From positions 1 to 64,000 of the forward strand of contig NZ_JZKH01000044.1 of assembly GCF_000961885.1 (NCBI RefSeq): a stretch of 64,000 nt of DNA, in the 5' to 3' direction. The stretch comes from Streptomyces rubellomurinus. GTDB lineage: Bacteria > Actinomycetota > Actinomycetes > Streptomycetales > Streptomycetaceae. Below, piece by piece: positions 8,081-16,929 of this stretch; within the stretch, counting starts at the first letter, position 1, and every line of letters begins with the position of its first letter. A model generated the notes under the pieces. The model worked only from the letters and a program-made list of their open reading frames with translations. It did not search any database and was not told where the DNA came from. Position numbers and translations under genes: made by a program.

Positions 8081-8917
8081 GTGCCGAAACTGTCCGACGT
8101 CATCACCGCGCTCGAAGAGGTCTACCCCCCGGAGTGGGCGGAGTCCTGGGACGCAGTCGGCCTGGTCTGCGGGGACCCCGGGGCCGAGGTCGGCCGCGTG
8201 CTGTTCGCCGTCGACCCCGTGCAGGCGGTCGTCGACGAGGCCGTCGCGTGGGGCGCCGACCTGGTGGTCACCCACCACCCCCTGTACCTGCGCGGCACCA
8301 CCAGCGTCGCCGCGACCTCCTTCAAGGGCCGGGTGGTGCACACGCTGATCACCAACGGCATCGCCCTGCACGTCGCGCACACCAACGCCGACCACGCCGA
8401 CCCGGGCGTCTCCGACGCGCTGGCCGAGGCGGTCGGCCTGCGGGTGACCGGCCCGCTGGTGCCGGACCCGACCGACCCGCTGGGCCGTCGCGGCAGCGGC
8501 CGGATCGGCCTGCTGGAGCCGCCGCTGACCGTCTCCGCCTTCGCCGCGCAGGTCGCCAAGGGCCTGCCGGCGACCGCCGCGGGCGTCCGGGTGTCCGGTG
8601 ACCCGAACCGGCTGCTGAGCCGGGTCGCGGTCTGCGGCGGCTCGGGCGACGGCTTCTTCGCCGACGTCCGGGCGGCCGGCGTGGACGCCTACCTGACCGC
8701 CGACCTGCGCCACCACCCGGCCTCCGAGGCCGCCGAGGCCGCGCCGATCGTGCTCGTCGACGCCGCCCACTGGGCCACCGAGTGGCCCTGGCTCACCCTG
8801 GCCGAGCGCTCCCTGCGGGCCGCCGCCGACCAGCGCGGCTGGGCCGTCGAGACGAAGGTCTCCCACCTGGTCACCGACCCGTGGACCGCGCACGCCCCGA
8901 TGTCCTTCCCCGCCTGA
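8081..8917 (+). CDS. Nif3-like dinuclear metal centre protein
   Basis: A 278-residue Nif3/YbgI-family protein starting at GTG. Metal-binding signatures are visible: THHPLYLRG near residue 65, HTNADHADPG near residue 105, and the C-terminal DAAHWATEW region supplying His and Glu-side ligands. Family members form toroidal hexamers with two metal ions per subunit; suggested roles are GTP cyclohydrolase I type 2-like or metal-dependent hydrolase, but the physiological function is unsettled. It is followed 23 bp later by the zinc-ribbon gene and then the RNase H fusion, a grouping also remembered from other streptomycetes, so the three are probably one transcript. Confidence 0.9.
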   Translation: MPKLSDVITALEEVYPPEWAESWDAVGLVCGDPGAEVGRVLFAVDPVQAVVDEAVAWGADLVVTHHPLYLRGTTSVAATSFKGRVVHTLITNGIALHVAHTNADHADPGVSDALAEAVGLRVTGPLVPDPTDPLGRRGSGRIGLLEPPLTVSAFAAQVAKGLPATAAGVRVSGDPNRLLSRVAVCGGSGDGFFADVRAAGVDAYLTADLRHHPASEAAEAAPIVLVDAAHWATEWPWLTLAERSLRAAADQRGWAVETKVSHLVTDPWTAHAPMSFPA

Positions 8918-8940
8918 CCCGATTCACAGGAGCTTTCCGC

Positions 8941-9684
8941 TTGAACGCCGCGCCCGCCGACCAGATCCGCCTGCTCGACCTCCAGGCCATCGACTCGAAG
9001 CTCGACCAGCTGGCCCACCGGCGCCGGAGCCTGCCCGAGCACGCCGAGATCGACAAGGCCACCGCCGACCACACCGCGCTGAAGGACCTCGTCGTCGCCG
9101 CCGAGGCCCAGCAGAGCGACACCGCCCGCGAGCTGACCAAGGCCGAGGGGGACGTCGAGCAGGTCCGTGCCCGCGCCGCCCGCAACCAGCAGCGCCTGGA
9201 CTCCGGCGCGATCACCTCGCCGAAGGACCTGGAGAACCTCCAGCACGAGATCGGCTCGCTCGCCAAGCGCCAGGGCGACCTGGAGGAGGTCGTGCTGGAG
9301 ATCATGGAGCGCCAGGAGACCGCCCGGACCCGGGTCGAGGAGCTGTCCGCCCGGCTGGAGCACTCCACCGTCGTGCTCAAGGAGGCCGAGGCCCGCCGCG
9401 ACGCCGCCTTCGGCGAGATCGACGGCGAGGCCGAGAAGGTCCAGCGCGACCGCGAGGCCGTCGCCGCCGTCATCCCGGCCGACCTGCTGAAGCTGTACGC
9501 GAAGCTGCGCGACACCCAGGGCGGCGTCGGCGCGGCCCGGCTCTACCAGCGCCGCTGCGAGGGCTGCCGCACCGAGTTCTCGATCACCGAGCTGAACGCG
9601 ATCAAGGCCGAGCCGAAGGACAAGGTCGTCCGCTGCGAGAACTGCTCGCGGATCCTGGTCCGCACCGCCGACTCGGGCGTCTGA
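8941..9684 (+). CDS. coiled-coil protein with C4 zinc ribbon
   Basis: A 247-residue protein read from TTG at 8941, chosen because AGGAG lies 8 nt upstream; an upstream in-frame start would overlap the Nif3-like gene. Residues about 10-180 are heptad-like, charged and helical (two long coiled-coil segments). The C-terminus carries CEGC...CENC, a four-Cys zinc ribbon. It belongs to the widespread actinobacterial C4-type zinc ribbon family, whose members resemble the chlamydial CT398 fold. No enzymatic motif is present; a role in protein or nucleic acid scaffolding is likely but unproven. Confidence 0.88.
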   Translation: MNAAPADQIRLLDLQAIDSKLDQLAHRRRSLPEHAEIDKATADHTALKDLVVAAEAQQSDTARELTKAEGDVEQVRARAARNQQRLDSGAITSPKDLENLQHEIGSLAKRQGDLEEVVLEIMERQETARTRVEELSARLEHSTVVLKEAEARRDAAFGEIDGEAEKVQRDREAVAAVIPADLLKLYAKLRDTQGGVGAARLYQRRCEGCRTEFSITELNAIKAEPKDKVVRCENCSRILVRTADSGV

Positions 9685-9688
9685 GTCG

Positions 9689-10828
9689 GTGGCGGCGCGC
9701 TTCATCGTCGAGGCGGACGGCGGGTCCCGGGGCAACCCGGGGCCGGCCGGCTACGGCGCGGTCGTCCGGGACGGCGACACCGGGCAGATCGTCGCGGAAG
9801 CCGCCGAGTTCATCGGGCACGCCACCAACAACGTGGCCGAGTACCGGGGCCTGATCGCCGGCCTCGCCGCGGCCCGGGCGCTCGACCCGGACGCCTCGGT
9901 GGACGTCCGGATGGACTCCAAGCTCGTCGTCGAGCAGATGTCCGGGCGCTGGAAGATCAAGCACCCCGACATGCAGCCGCTCGCCGCCGAAGCGCGCACG
10001 CTCCACCCGCGCGGCCGGGTCACCTACACCTGGATCCCGCGCGAGCGGAACAAGGACGCCGACCGGCTGGCCAACGAGGCGATGGACGCCGGCCGGGACG
10101 GCCGCCAGTGGGAGCCGAAGGCCGCGCGCAAGCCCGTCGTGGCCGACGAGCCGCCGCTGGAGACCCCCGCCCCCAAGGCCGGCTGGGCCGCCCCCGCCGA
10201 CCTCGGCACCCCCACCACCTTCGTCCTGCTGCGCCACGGCGAGACCCCGCTCACCCCGGAGAAGCGGTTCTCCGGCAGCGGCGGCACCGACCCGGAGCTC
10301 TCCGAGAAGGGCCGCTGGCAGGCCGAGCGGGCCGCCGAGGCGCTGGCCGCGCGCGGCAGCATCCAGGCCGTCGTCGCCTCCCCGATGCTCCGCACCCGGC
10401 AGACCGCCGAGACCGTCGCCGCCCGCCTCGGCCTGGAGGTCCGCTACGAGGACGGGCTGCGCGAGGTCGACTTCGGCGACTGGGAGGGCCTGACCTTCGC
10501 CGAGGTGCGGGAGCGCTACCCGGACGACCTGACGGCCTGGCTCGGCAGCGCCAAGGCCAAGCCGACCGGCAGCACCGAGAGCTTCGCGACGCTCACCCAC
10601 CGGGTCGGGGTCGCCCGGGACAAGGTCCTGGCCCGGTACACGGGCAGGACGGTGCTGGTGGTCTCGCACGTCAGCCCGATCAAGACGCTGGTCCGGCTCG
10701 CCCTCGGCGCCCCGCCGGACTCGATGTACCGGATGGAGCTGTCCGCCGCCTCGGTCTGCGCCGTCCAGTACTACGCGGACGGCAACGCCTCGCTGCGGCT
10801 GCTCAACGACACCTCGCACCTGCGCTGA
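9689..10828 (+). CDS. bifunctional RNase H / histidine phosphatase
   Basis: A 379-residue two-domain fusion. Residues 1-140 are RNase HI-like with the acidic residues in place: EADGGSRGNPG, NNVAEYRGL, RMDSKLVVEQ and NKDADRLANEAMD. Residues about 175-379 are a histidine-phosphatase (phosphoglycerate-mutase-like) domain with LLRHGET, SPMLRTRQTA and VSHVSPIK. The architecture matches mycobacterial Rv2228c, in which the N-half is an RNase H and the C-half is a CobC-like acid phosphatase. GTG starts 4 bp after the previous stop, so it is translationally linked to the zinc-ribbon gene. It converges on yaaA with a 13-bp gap. Confidence 0.92.
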   Translation: MAARFIVEADGGSRGNPGPAGYGAVVRDGDTGQIVAEAAEFIGHATNNVAEYRGLIAGLAAARALDPDASVDVRMDSKLVVEQMSGRWKIKHPDMQPLAAEARTLHPRGRVTYTWIPRERNKDADRLANEAMDAGRDGRQWEPKAARKPVVADEPPLETPAPKAGWAAPADLGTPTTFVLLRHGETPLTPEKRFSGSGGTDPELSEKGRWQAERAAEALAARGSIQAVVASPMLRTRQTAETVAARLGLEVRYEDGLREVDFGDWEGLTFAEVRERYPDDLTAWLGSAKAKPTGSTESFATLTHRVGVARDKVLARYTGRTVLVVSHVSPIKTLVRLALGAPPDSMYRMELSAASVCAVQYYADGNASLRLLNDTSHLR

Positions 10829-10841
10829 GCCGCACGGTGCT

Positions 10842-11627
10842 TCAGTGCACCTCGGTGACCACCACGTCGAGCTGCCACGGCTTGCGGGCCGTGCCCTCCG
10901 CGGCCGGCTCGACGTGGTGGCCCAGCTCCCGCAGGGCGTCCATCAGCTCGCCCGGCGTCTTCGGCTCGGCACCCGCGACCAGCAGGTCCCGGACGATCCG
11001 GCCCTTCGTCGCCTTGTTGAAGTGGCTGACCACCGTGCGCCTGCCGTCGCGCTCCTGCAGCACCCGGACGGTCGCCGTCCGGGCGGCCACCTCGCCGGCC
11101 GGCTTCCACGCCGCCGCGTACGCCGAGCTGCGCAGGTCCAGCACCAGCCCGTCCGCGACCTCCGGGAGCACGGGCGCCATCGCGCTCCGCCAGTACGCCC
11201 CGAGCGCCCCCGTCCCCGGCAGTTTCACGCCCATCGAGCAGCGGTAGGACGGGATCCGGTCGGAGATCCGCACCGCGCCCCACAGCCCCGAGAAGACCAG
11301 CAGGGCCCGCTCGGCCCGGTCGTGCGCGGCCGCGTCCAGGGTGGCCAGGCCCAGGTGGTCGAACAGCACCCCGGTGTACACCTCACCCGCCGGACGGGCG
11401 CCGGCGGCGAGCAGCCCGGCGTTCTTGCCGACCTCGCCGCGCAGGCCGGGGGAGAGGCCGAGCACCTCGGCGGCGGCCTCCTCGTCCCCCCGGCAGAGCC
11501 CGACCAGGGCGTCCAGCACCGCGCCGCGCGCCGCCGTCAGGCCCGGCAGCGACAGCCGGTCGAGCGCCAGCGGCGCACCGTCCCCGGACGCGGCCTTGCC
11601 CTCGGACGGCGGCAACAGCACCAGCAC
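10842..11627 (-). CDS. yaaA: peroxide stress protein YaaA (UPF0246)
   Basis: A 261-residue protein of the YaaA/UPF0246 family, recognisable by the N-terminal LLPPSEGK, the central FSGLWGAVRISDRIPSYRCSM and the HFNKATKG segment. In E. coli YaaA limits free iron and DNA damage during peroxide stress, and the fold binds DNA. GTG start at 11627. It stands alone on the minus strand, converging with the RNase H gene, and is followed upstream on the same strand by a DUF3995-type membrane gene after a 60-bp gap. Confidence 0.9.
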   Translation of the reverse strand: MLVLLPPSEGKAASGDGAPLALDRLSLPGLTAARGAVLDALVGLCRGDEEAAAEVLGLSPGLRGEVGKNAGLLAAGARPAGEVYTGVLFDHLGLATLDAAAHDRAERALLVFSGLWGAVRISDRIPSYRCSMGVKLPGTGALGAYWRSAMAPVLPEVADGLVLDLRSSAYAAAWKPAGEVAARTATVRVLQERDGRRTVVSHFNKATKGRIVRDLLVAGAEPKTPGELMDALRELGHHVEPAAEGTARKPWQLDVVVTEVH

Positions 11628-11687
11628 AGCGGACTCCTCGACGGTCTGCGGCGGACGAACCCCGCCCGGTGGACGAACCCCGCCACC

Positions 11688-12143
11688 CTACTGCGGCCGG
11701 TCCGCCGCCCCCGCCCTCCGGCCGGCGACCAACGCCGTCCCGGCGCCCAGGGCCAGGCAGAGCGGCGAGTAGTAGCGGCGGTCCATGCGCAGGAACCGAT
11801 CCGTGCGCCCGATGACCGTCCCGAACAGCGCCAACCCGCCGATCCCGCGCCCCAGCATCACCCCGGAGACCGTCCGCAGCCCGAGCCGCCGCAGCGCCTT
11901 CGGCCCCACCGCGGGCACCACCCCGGCCTCCGACGCCACCAGGTACGAGGCCGTCCCGAACATCCCCGCCACCGCCAGGCAGGCCACCGGCGGCGGCATC
12001 TCGTCGCCCTCGCCGATCATCGTCTCCGCGAACTCCTTCGGGTCCCGGACCGGCCACGGCGTCACCGCCCACACGGCGTGCAGCACCCCCACCGCCGCCA
12101 TCGCCGCCGACACCGCGACCCCGGTCGCCTTCACCGCGCTCAT
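11688..12143 (-). CDS. DUF3995-type small membrane protein
   Basis: A 151-residue protein with four predicted hydrophobic helices. The N-terminal helix contains the HAVWAVTPWP motif typical of DUF3995 proteins, and GIGGLALFGTVIGRT occurs mid-protein. ATG at 12143 is preferred over the more upstream GTG because GGAGGGGG lies 7 nt before it. Function is unknown. It could be co-transcribed with yaaA. It is divergent from the antitoxin gene at 12284. Confidence 0.75.
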   Translation of the reverse strand: MSAVKATGVAVSAAMAAVGVLHAVWAVTPWPVRDPKEFAETMIGEGDEMPPPVACLAVAGMFGTASYLVASEAGVVPAVGPKALRRLGLRTVSGVMLGRGIGGLALFGTVIGRTDRFLRMDRRYYSPLCLALGAGTALVAGRRAGAADRPQ

Positions 12144-12283
12144 CACCAAACCCCCTCCGCGAACGGACACTTGGGCCCACCCTACGGCGCCTCACACCGC
12201 CCGGCCCCGACTGCCCCGGGAGGTAAACCGGTGGGCCGGCGCAGCGTTCCGCACTACCGTGACCTGCGAGGAGAGTGAGTGCG

Positions 12284-12634
12284 ATGACCCTGCGACCCCT
12301 GGACCTGGTGCCCGACGACGGCGACGCCGTGGAGGAGTCCCTGTCCGTACGCCTGCCCGCCGGTCTGCCGGCGGAGACGCGGCAGGCGCTGGAGTTCGCC
12401 GTGCGCGCGGCGGCGGAGGCCGTGATGGCCGGCCGGGTCCGGGTGACGGAGGCGCCGGCCGGGTCGGACACCGCCGAGCTGGCGTTCGAGGTCCGCCAGT
12501 CCGAGGTGCCGGACGCGCTCACCGAGCCGCCGCAGCAGCCTCCCCGGCCGGGCCGGGCCGAGCGCCGGGCCGCCATGGTGGCCCGGATCCGCGAGGCCAA
12601 CGCCGAGACGCTGGAGAGGCTGAAGGACCTGTGA
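12284..12634 (+). CDS. putative antitoxin upstream of Doc-family toxin
   Basis: A 116-residue acidic protein with no recognised family motif. The middle is Ala/Glu-rich and helical. The C-terminus is a charged helix (about residues 92-116, ending ANAETLERLKDL) of the kind that often neutralises a Fic/Doc partner. ATG at 12284 has GGAG 10 nt upstream; a GTG at 12275 in the same frame is too close to that site. Its stop overlaps the toxin start as GTGA. The antitoxin role is inferred from gene order and coupling only. Confidence 0.6.
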   Translation: MTLRPLDLVPDDGDAVEESLSVRLPAGLPAETRQALEFAVRAAAEAVMAGRVRVTEAPAGSDTAELAFEVRQSEVPDALTEPPQQPPRPGRAERRAAMVARIREANAETLERLKDL

Positions 12635-13020
12635 CCGGGCCGACCCCGCCCACCGAGTACCTGGACCTGGAGGACGTCACCTACCTGGCCGGCGGCGCGT
12701 GGAACATCCGCGACCTCGGCGGCCTGCTCTCCGCACTGGCCCGCCCGCAGGCGAGCCTGTTCGGCGGCGACGCCTACCCGGACCTGTGGACCAAGGCCGC
12801 GGCCCTCGGCCAGAGCCTGGCCCGCAACCACCCCCTGGTCGACCGCAACAAGCGCACCGCCTTCGAGGCGATGCTGCTGTTCCTGGACTACAACGGCGAG
12901 CCGTACACCGACCCGCACCCGGACGACGCGGTCGCCTACGTGCTGCGCCTGGCCACCGGCGGCTACGACGACGCCGTCGCGCTCGCGGCGAAGGACCTCA
13001 AGTCCCTGCTGGGGCGGTAG
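12631..13020 (+). CDS. Doc (death-on-curing) family toxin
   Basis: A 129-residue Fic/Doc-fold protein. The signature loop is HPLVDRNKRTAF (about residues 69-80). The His, Asn, Lys and Arg positions of the H-x-F-x-(D/N)-(A/G)-N-K-R motif are kept, but Arg stands at the small-residue position and Leu at the Phe position. Doc-type toxins phosphorylate EF-Tu. The length matches the family. GTG at 12631 overlaps the antitoxin stop by four bases. The changed loop may alter activity, so this could be an active toxin or a decayed one. Confidence 0.8.
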   Translation: MTGPTPPTEYLDLEDVTYLAGGAWNIRDLGGLLSALARPQASLFGGDAYPDLWTKAAALGQSLARNHPLVDRNKRTAFEAMLLFLDYNGEPYTDPHPDDAVAYVLRLATGGYDDAVALAAKDLKSLLGR

Positions 13021-13089
13021 GGATCGACCCCGGCGCGTCCGGCGGCGGCGTCCGTCCGGAATCACCCGATTCGCCCTACGCTGGCCTGC

Positions 13090-14547
13090 ATGCCTCGCCG
13101 AAAACTGCGCGTCAAGGCCGCCGACTCCGCCCGGATCAACACCGAGCTCACCGAGCTCCGCACCCGCCTGGAGATCCACACCGAGTGGCCCGAGGCGGTG
13201 CTGGCCGAGGCGGAGGAGGCGGCCGAGCGCCCCCGGATGCCCGAGCACGACGCCACCGACCTGCCGCTGTTCACCGTCGACCCGCCCGGCTCGCGCGACC
13301 TCGACCAGGCCATGCACCTCGCCCGCCGCCCGGGCGGCGGCTACCGGGTGCACTACGCGATCGCCGACGTCGCCGCCTTCGTCCGCCCCGGCGGCGCGAT
13401 CGACACCGAGGCCCGCCGCCGGGTCGAGACCCTGTACTTCCCCGACCACCGCGTCCCGCTGCACCCCACCCGGATCTCCGAGGACGCCGCCAGTCTGCTG
13501 CCCGGCGAGCCCCGGCCCGCCCTGCTCTGGCAGCTCGACCTCGACGCGGACGGCGCCCTCGTCCTCGCCGACCTGCGCCGTGCCCTGGTCCGCTCGCACC
13601 TCCGCCTCGACTACGCGGCCGTCCAGCGCGCCGTCGACCTCGGCGCCGACGAACAGCCGGCCCTGCTCGCCGTCGTCGGCCGGCTGCGCGAGCAGCAGGA
13701 GCGCGAGCGCGGCGGGATCAGCCTGCCGGTGCCCGAGCAGGAGGTCGAAGAGACCCTGCACGGCTACGTCCTCGGCTACCGCGCGCCCAGCCCGGTGGAC
13801 GGCTGGAACGCCCAGATCTCGCTGCTCACCGGCATGGCCGCGGCCGAGCTGATGCTGGACGCGGGCATCGGCCTGCTGCGCACCCTGCCCGCCGCGCCCG
13901 CCCCCGCGTACGAGCGGCTGCGCCGGATCGCCGCCGCGCTGGACGTCGACTGGCCGCAGGCGCTCCCGTACCCGGAGCTGATCCGCTCGCTGGACCCGGA
14001 GGCGCCGCTGGACGCCGCCTTCCTCAACGCCTGCACCGGCCTGCTGCGCGGCGCCGGCTACCACGCCTTCGACGAGTCCCGCGGCCTGCCCGCCCCGGCC
14101 GACCCGGGCCACGCCGCGATCGCCGCCCCGTACGCGCACTGCACGGCGCCGCTGCGGCGGCTCGGCGACCGCTTCGCCCAGGAGGTGTGCGCGGCCGTCG
14201 CGGCGGGGGCGGAGGTGCCGGACTGGGCGCGCGAGGCGCTGCCGGGCGTGCCGGCGCTGATGGCGGGCGGGGACCGCCGGGCCGCCGAGGTCGAGCGGGC
14301 CTGCGTGGACCTGGTGGAGGCGGAGCTGCTGGCCGGCCGGGAGGGCGAGGAGTTCCGCGCCGTGGTGATCGACGTGGACGAGCGGCGGCCCGGCTCCGGC
14401 ACCGTGCAGCTGCGCGAGCCGGCCGTCCGGGCCCGCTGCGACGGTGCGGCCGCGGGCGGGCCGGGGCTCCCCCTCGGCCGGGTGATCGACGTCCGGCTGA
14501 CCACGGCCGACCCGGCCACCCGTACGGTCCGCTTCGCCACCGCCTGA
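13090..14547 (+). CDS. RNB-domain (RNase II/R-type) ribonuclease
   Basis: A 485-residue RNB-family protein. The catalytic Asp cluster is in DPPGSRDLDQAM (about residues 58-75), followed by YAIADVAAFV and RRVETLYFPDHRVPLHP, all typical of the RNB exonuclease fold. Near residue 345, HCTAPLRRLGDRF matches the conserved Y/H-x-TSPLRRxxD segment. It lacks the N-terminal cold-shock and C-terminal S1 domains of E. coli RNase R, so it is the short actinobacterial form. It probably degrades RNA 3' to 5'. The MFS gene follows after 38 bp. Confidence 0.9.
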   Translation: MPRRKLRVKAADSARINTELTELRTRLEIHTEWPEAVLAEAEEAAERPRMPEHDATDLPLFTVDPPGSRDLDQAMHLARRPGGGYRVHYAIADVAAFVRPGGAIDTEARRRVETLYFPDHRVPLHPTRISEDAASLLPGEPRPALLWQLDLDADGALVLADLRRALVRSHLRLDYAAVQRAVDLGADEQPALLAVVGRLREQQERERGGISLPVPEQEVEETLHGYVLGYRAPSPVDGWNAQISLLTGMAAAELMLDAGIGLLRTLPAAPAPAYERLRRIAAALDVDWPQALPYPELIRSLDPEAPLDAAFLNACTGLLRGAGYHAFDESRGLPAPADPGHAAIAAPYAHCTAPLRRLGDRFAQEVCAAVAAGAEVPDWAREALPGVPALMAGGDRRAAEVERACVDLVEAELLAGREGEEFRAVVIDVDERRPGSGTVQLREPAVRARCDGAAAGGPGLPLGRVIDVRLTTADPATRTVRFATA

Positions 14548-14585
14548 GCGGGCCCGCCCGCCCCCGGGGGTGGGAGGATCGGTCC

Positions 14586-16088
14586 GTGTCCGACGCTCCC
14601 GCCCCCTCCGCGCCTCCGCCCGCCGTCCCCGACCGGCGCCGCCGCCTGCTCGTGCTGGCGATCTGCTGTCTGAGCCTGTTCATCGTCGGCCTGGACAACA
14701 CCGTGGTGAACATCGCGCTCCCGGCGATCCAGCACGACCTGGACGCCCCGGCCTCCGGACTGCAGTGGATCATCGACGCCTACACCCTGGTGCTGGCCTC
14801 GCTGCTGATGCTGTTCGGCTCGGTGGCCGACCGCCTCGGCCGCCGCCGGGTCTTCCAGACCGGCCTGTGCTGCTTCGCGCTCGGCTCGCTGCTGTGCAGC
14901 CTGGCGCCGAGCCTGGGGTGGCTGGTGGCGTTCCGGGCGCTCCAGGCGGTCGGCGGCTCGATGCTCAACCCGGTGGCGATGTCGATCATCACCAACACCT
15001 TCACCGACCCGCGCGAGCGGGCCCGGGCGATCGGCGTCTGGGGCGGGGTGGTCGGCATCTCGATGGCGCTCGGCCCGCTGGTCGGGGGCTTCCTGGTGGA
15101 CGGCGCCGGCTGGCCGTCGATCTTCCTGATCAACGTCCCGGTGGCGCTGCTGGCCATGGCGCTGACCGCCCGTTACGTCCCCGAGTCGCGCGCGCCGCGG
15201 CCGCGCCGACCGGACCCGGTGGGCCAGCTGCTGATGGTCGTGCTGCTCGGCTGCGGCACCGCCGCGATCATCGAGGGCCCGGGCAACGGCTGGACGTCCC
15301 CGCTGATCCTCGGCCTCGCCGCGACGGCGGTTGCCGCGCTGGTCGCCTTCCCGCTGTGGGAGCGGCGGGTCGCCGAGCCGCTGGTGGACCCGCGGTTCTT
15401 CGCCAGCGCGCCGTTCACCGGCGCCACCCTCACCGCGGTCTGCGCCTTCGCCGCGCTCGGCGGCTTCCTCTTCCTCAACACCCTCTACCTGCAGGACGTC
15501 CGGCACTACGGCCCGGTCGAGGCGGGCCTGTGGACGCTGCCGATGGCCGGGATGATGCTGGTCTGCGCGCCGCTGTCCGGACGGATCGTCAGCAGTCGCG
15601 GCCCGCGCCTGCCGCTGGCCGTGGCCGGGCTCTGCCTCGCCGCGAGCGGCCTGCTGCTCACCCGGCTCACCGCCGGCTCCCCGGCCGCGCTGCTGCTGGT
15701 CGCGTACGCGCTGTTCGGTTTCGGCTTCGGCATGGTCAACCCGCCGATCACCAACGCGGCCGTCTCCGGCATGCCGCGCGCCCAGGCGGGCGTGGCCGCC
15801 GCGGTCGCCTCGACCAGCCGCCAGGTCGGCCAGTCGCTGGGCGTGGCGGTGATCGGCACGGTGGTCACCTCGGCCGTGGTCGGCCCGGTCGCGACCGGTT
15901 TCGCCCCGGCCAGCCACGCCGGCTGGTGGATCCTGGTCGGCCTGGGCGCCGCGATCCTCGTCCTCGGCCTGCTCACCACCACCGGCTGGGCCACCGCCAC
16001 GGCGGCCCGGGTGGCCGCCCGGCTCGGCGCCGAGCCGCCCGTCGCCCGCTCCGGTGTACGGGAGGCCCCGCCCGAGCGGCTACGATGA
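14586..16088 (+). CDS. MFS drug exporter, DHA2 (EmrB/QacA) type
   Basis: A 500-residue membrane protein with about 14 hydrophobic segments. Motif-A-like residues are in GSVADRLGRRRVF, motif-D-like in LDNTVVNIALP, and motif C in GGVVGISMALGPLVGG. This is the drug:H+ antiporter-2 architecture. GTG at 14586 has GGGAGG 8 nt upstream. The substrate cannot be told. No TetR or MarR gene is adjacent; it probably reads through from the ribonuclease gene. The stop lies 7 bp before the RNase P RNA. Confidence 0.88.
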   Translation: MSDAPAPSAPPPAVPDRRRRLLVLAICCLSLFIVGLDNTVVNIALPAIQHDLDAPASGLQWIIDAYTLVLASLLMLFGSVADRLGRRRVFQTGLCCFALGSLLCSLAPSLGWLVAFRALQAVGGSMLNPVAMSIITNTFTDPRERARAIGVWGGVVGISMALGPLVGGFLVDGAGWPSIFLINVPVALLAMALTARYVPESRAPRPRRPDPVGQLLMVVLLGCGTAAIIEGPGNGWTSPLILGLAATAVAALVAFPLWERRVAEPLVDPRFFASAPFTGATLTAVCAFAALGGFLFLNTLYLQDVRHYGPVEAGLWTLPMAGMMLVCAPLSGRIVSSRGPRLPLAVAGLCLAASGLLLTRLTAGSPAALLLVAYALFGFGFGMVNPPITNAAVSGMPRAQAGVAAAVASTSRQVGQSLGVAVIGTVVTSAVVGPVATGFAPASHAGWWILVGLGAAILVLGLLTTTGWATATAARVAARLGAEPPVARSGVREAPPERLR

Positions 16089-16095
16089 CCACTAC

Positions 16096-16502
16096 GGCGG
16101 AAGAGCCGGCCGGGCGGTCGCGACGGGTCCCAGACCCGCCGAGGAACGTCCGGGCTCCACAGAGCAGGGTGGTGGGTAACGCCCACCCGGGGTGACCCGC
16201 GGGACAGTGCCACAGAAAACAGACCGCCCACCGCTCCGGCGCGTGGGTAAGGGTGAAACGGTGGTGTAAGAGACCACCAGCGACCGGGGTGACCCGGCCG
16301 GCTAGGTAAACCCCACCTGGAGCAAGGTCAAGATCGGTGCCCTCGGGCACCGTGCGCGGACGCTTGAAGGCTGCTCGCCCGAGTCCGCGGGTGGACCGCA
16401 CGAGGCTGTCGGCAACGGCAGCCCTAGATGGATGGCCGCCTCCCCGGGCCGCGCGAGCACCCCGGGAGACAGAACCCGGCGTACAGGCCGACTCTTCCGC
16501 CC
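16096..16502 (+). ncRNA. rnpB: RNase P RNA (bacterial type A)
   Basis: The ends pair as a P1 helix: GGCGGAAGAGCCGGCC at 16096-16111 with GGCCGACTCTTCCGCC at 16487-16502. Universal core blocks are present: GAGGAACGTCCGGGCTCCAC near 16139, AGGGTGAAACGGTGG near 16250, TAAACCCCACCTGGAGCAAG near 16306 and AGACAGAACCCGGCGTACAG near 16467. Length about 407 nt fits actinobacterial type A RNase P RNA. It is the catalytic RNA that trims tRNA 5' ends. Confidence 0.95.
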
Positions 16503-16513
16503 CTGGACCGTTC

Positions 16514-16549
16514 GAAGGCCCTCCGACCCGCACGGGTCGGAGGGCCTTC
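16514..16549 (+). terminator. terminator of rnpB
   Basis: GAAGGCCCTCCGACCCG and its exact complement form a 17-bp stem with a 2-nt centre, 11 nt after the RNase P RNA. There is no U-tract, as is usual in this genome. It may also end the minus-strand gene at 16578. Confidence 0.85.
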
Positions 16550-16577
16550 GCGTTCTCCGCTCCGTGCCGGGTGGGCT

Positions 16578-16835
16578 CTACGCCGGGTGCGCGCCGACGG
16601 CGTCGCGGATCTGCGAGCCGAGGCCGCCGTTGACGCGGGCGCAGTTGGCGCAGCAGAAGAACATGCCGGCGACCTCGACGCCGTGGCCGACGATCCGGAC
16701 GTTGCAGTGCTCGCAGCGCGGCGCCAGCTTCTCCATGGCGCACTCGAAGCTGTCGAACGTGTACGTGTCGCCGGTGACCGTCCTGATCTCGAAGGCGAGC
16801 CAGTAGTCGTTGCCGCAGGTGACGCAGATGGCCAT
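16578..16835 (-). CDS. small cysteine-rich zinc-ribbon/metallothionein-like protein
   Basis: An 85-residue protein beginning MAICVTCGNDY. Cys pairs occur as CVTC (residues 4-7), CEHC (about 41-44) and FCCANC (about 60-64), with FDSFEC and GHGVEV in between. It resembles a conserved small actinobacterial protein with two zinc-binding centres, sometimes called prokaryotic metallothionein. ATG has AAGGAG 10 nt upstream. Function is unknown; metal binding is inferred from the paired Cys and a His. Confidence 0.8.
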   Translation of the reverse strand: MAICVTCGNDYWLAFEIRTVTGDTYTFDSFECAMEKLAPRCEHCNVRIVGHGVEVAGMFFCCANCARVNGGLGSQIRDAVGAHPA

Positions 16836-16929
16836 GGTGGCCGGCTCCTTCCGCTGGGGCCGGCCCCGAACGGGGCGGCCTCCTTCCAGTGTCGAAGCGC
16901 GGATCGGGGCCGGCCACCCGGTGGGACCG

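Noticed and set aside
16337..16633. Small plus-strand frames across the RNase P RNA
   Set aside because: They coincide with the conserved RNA core and have no protein-like composition.
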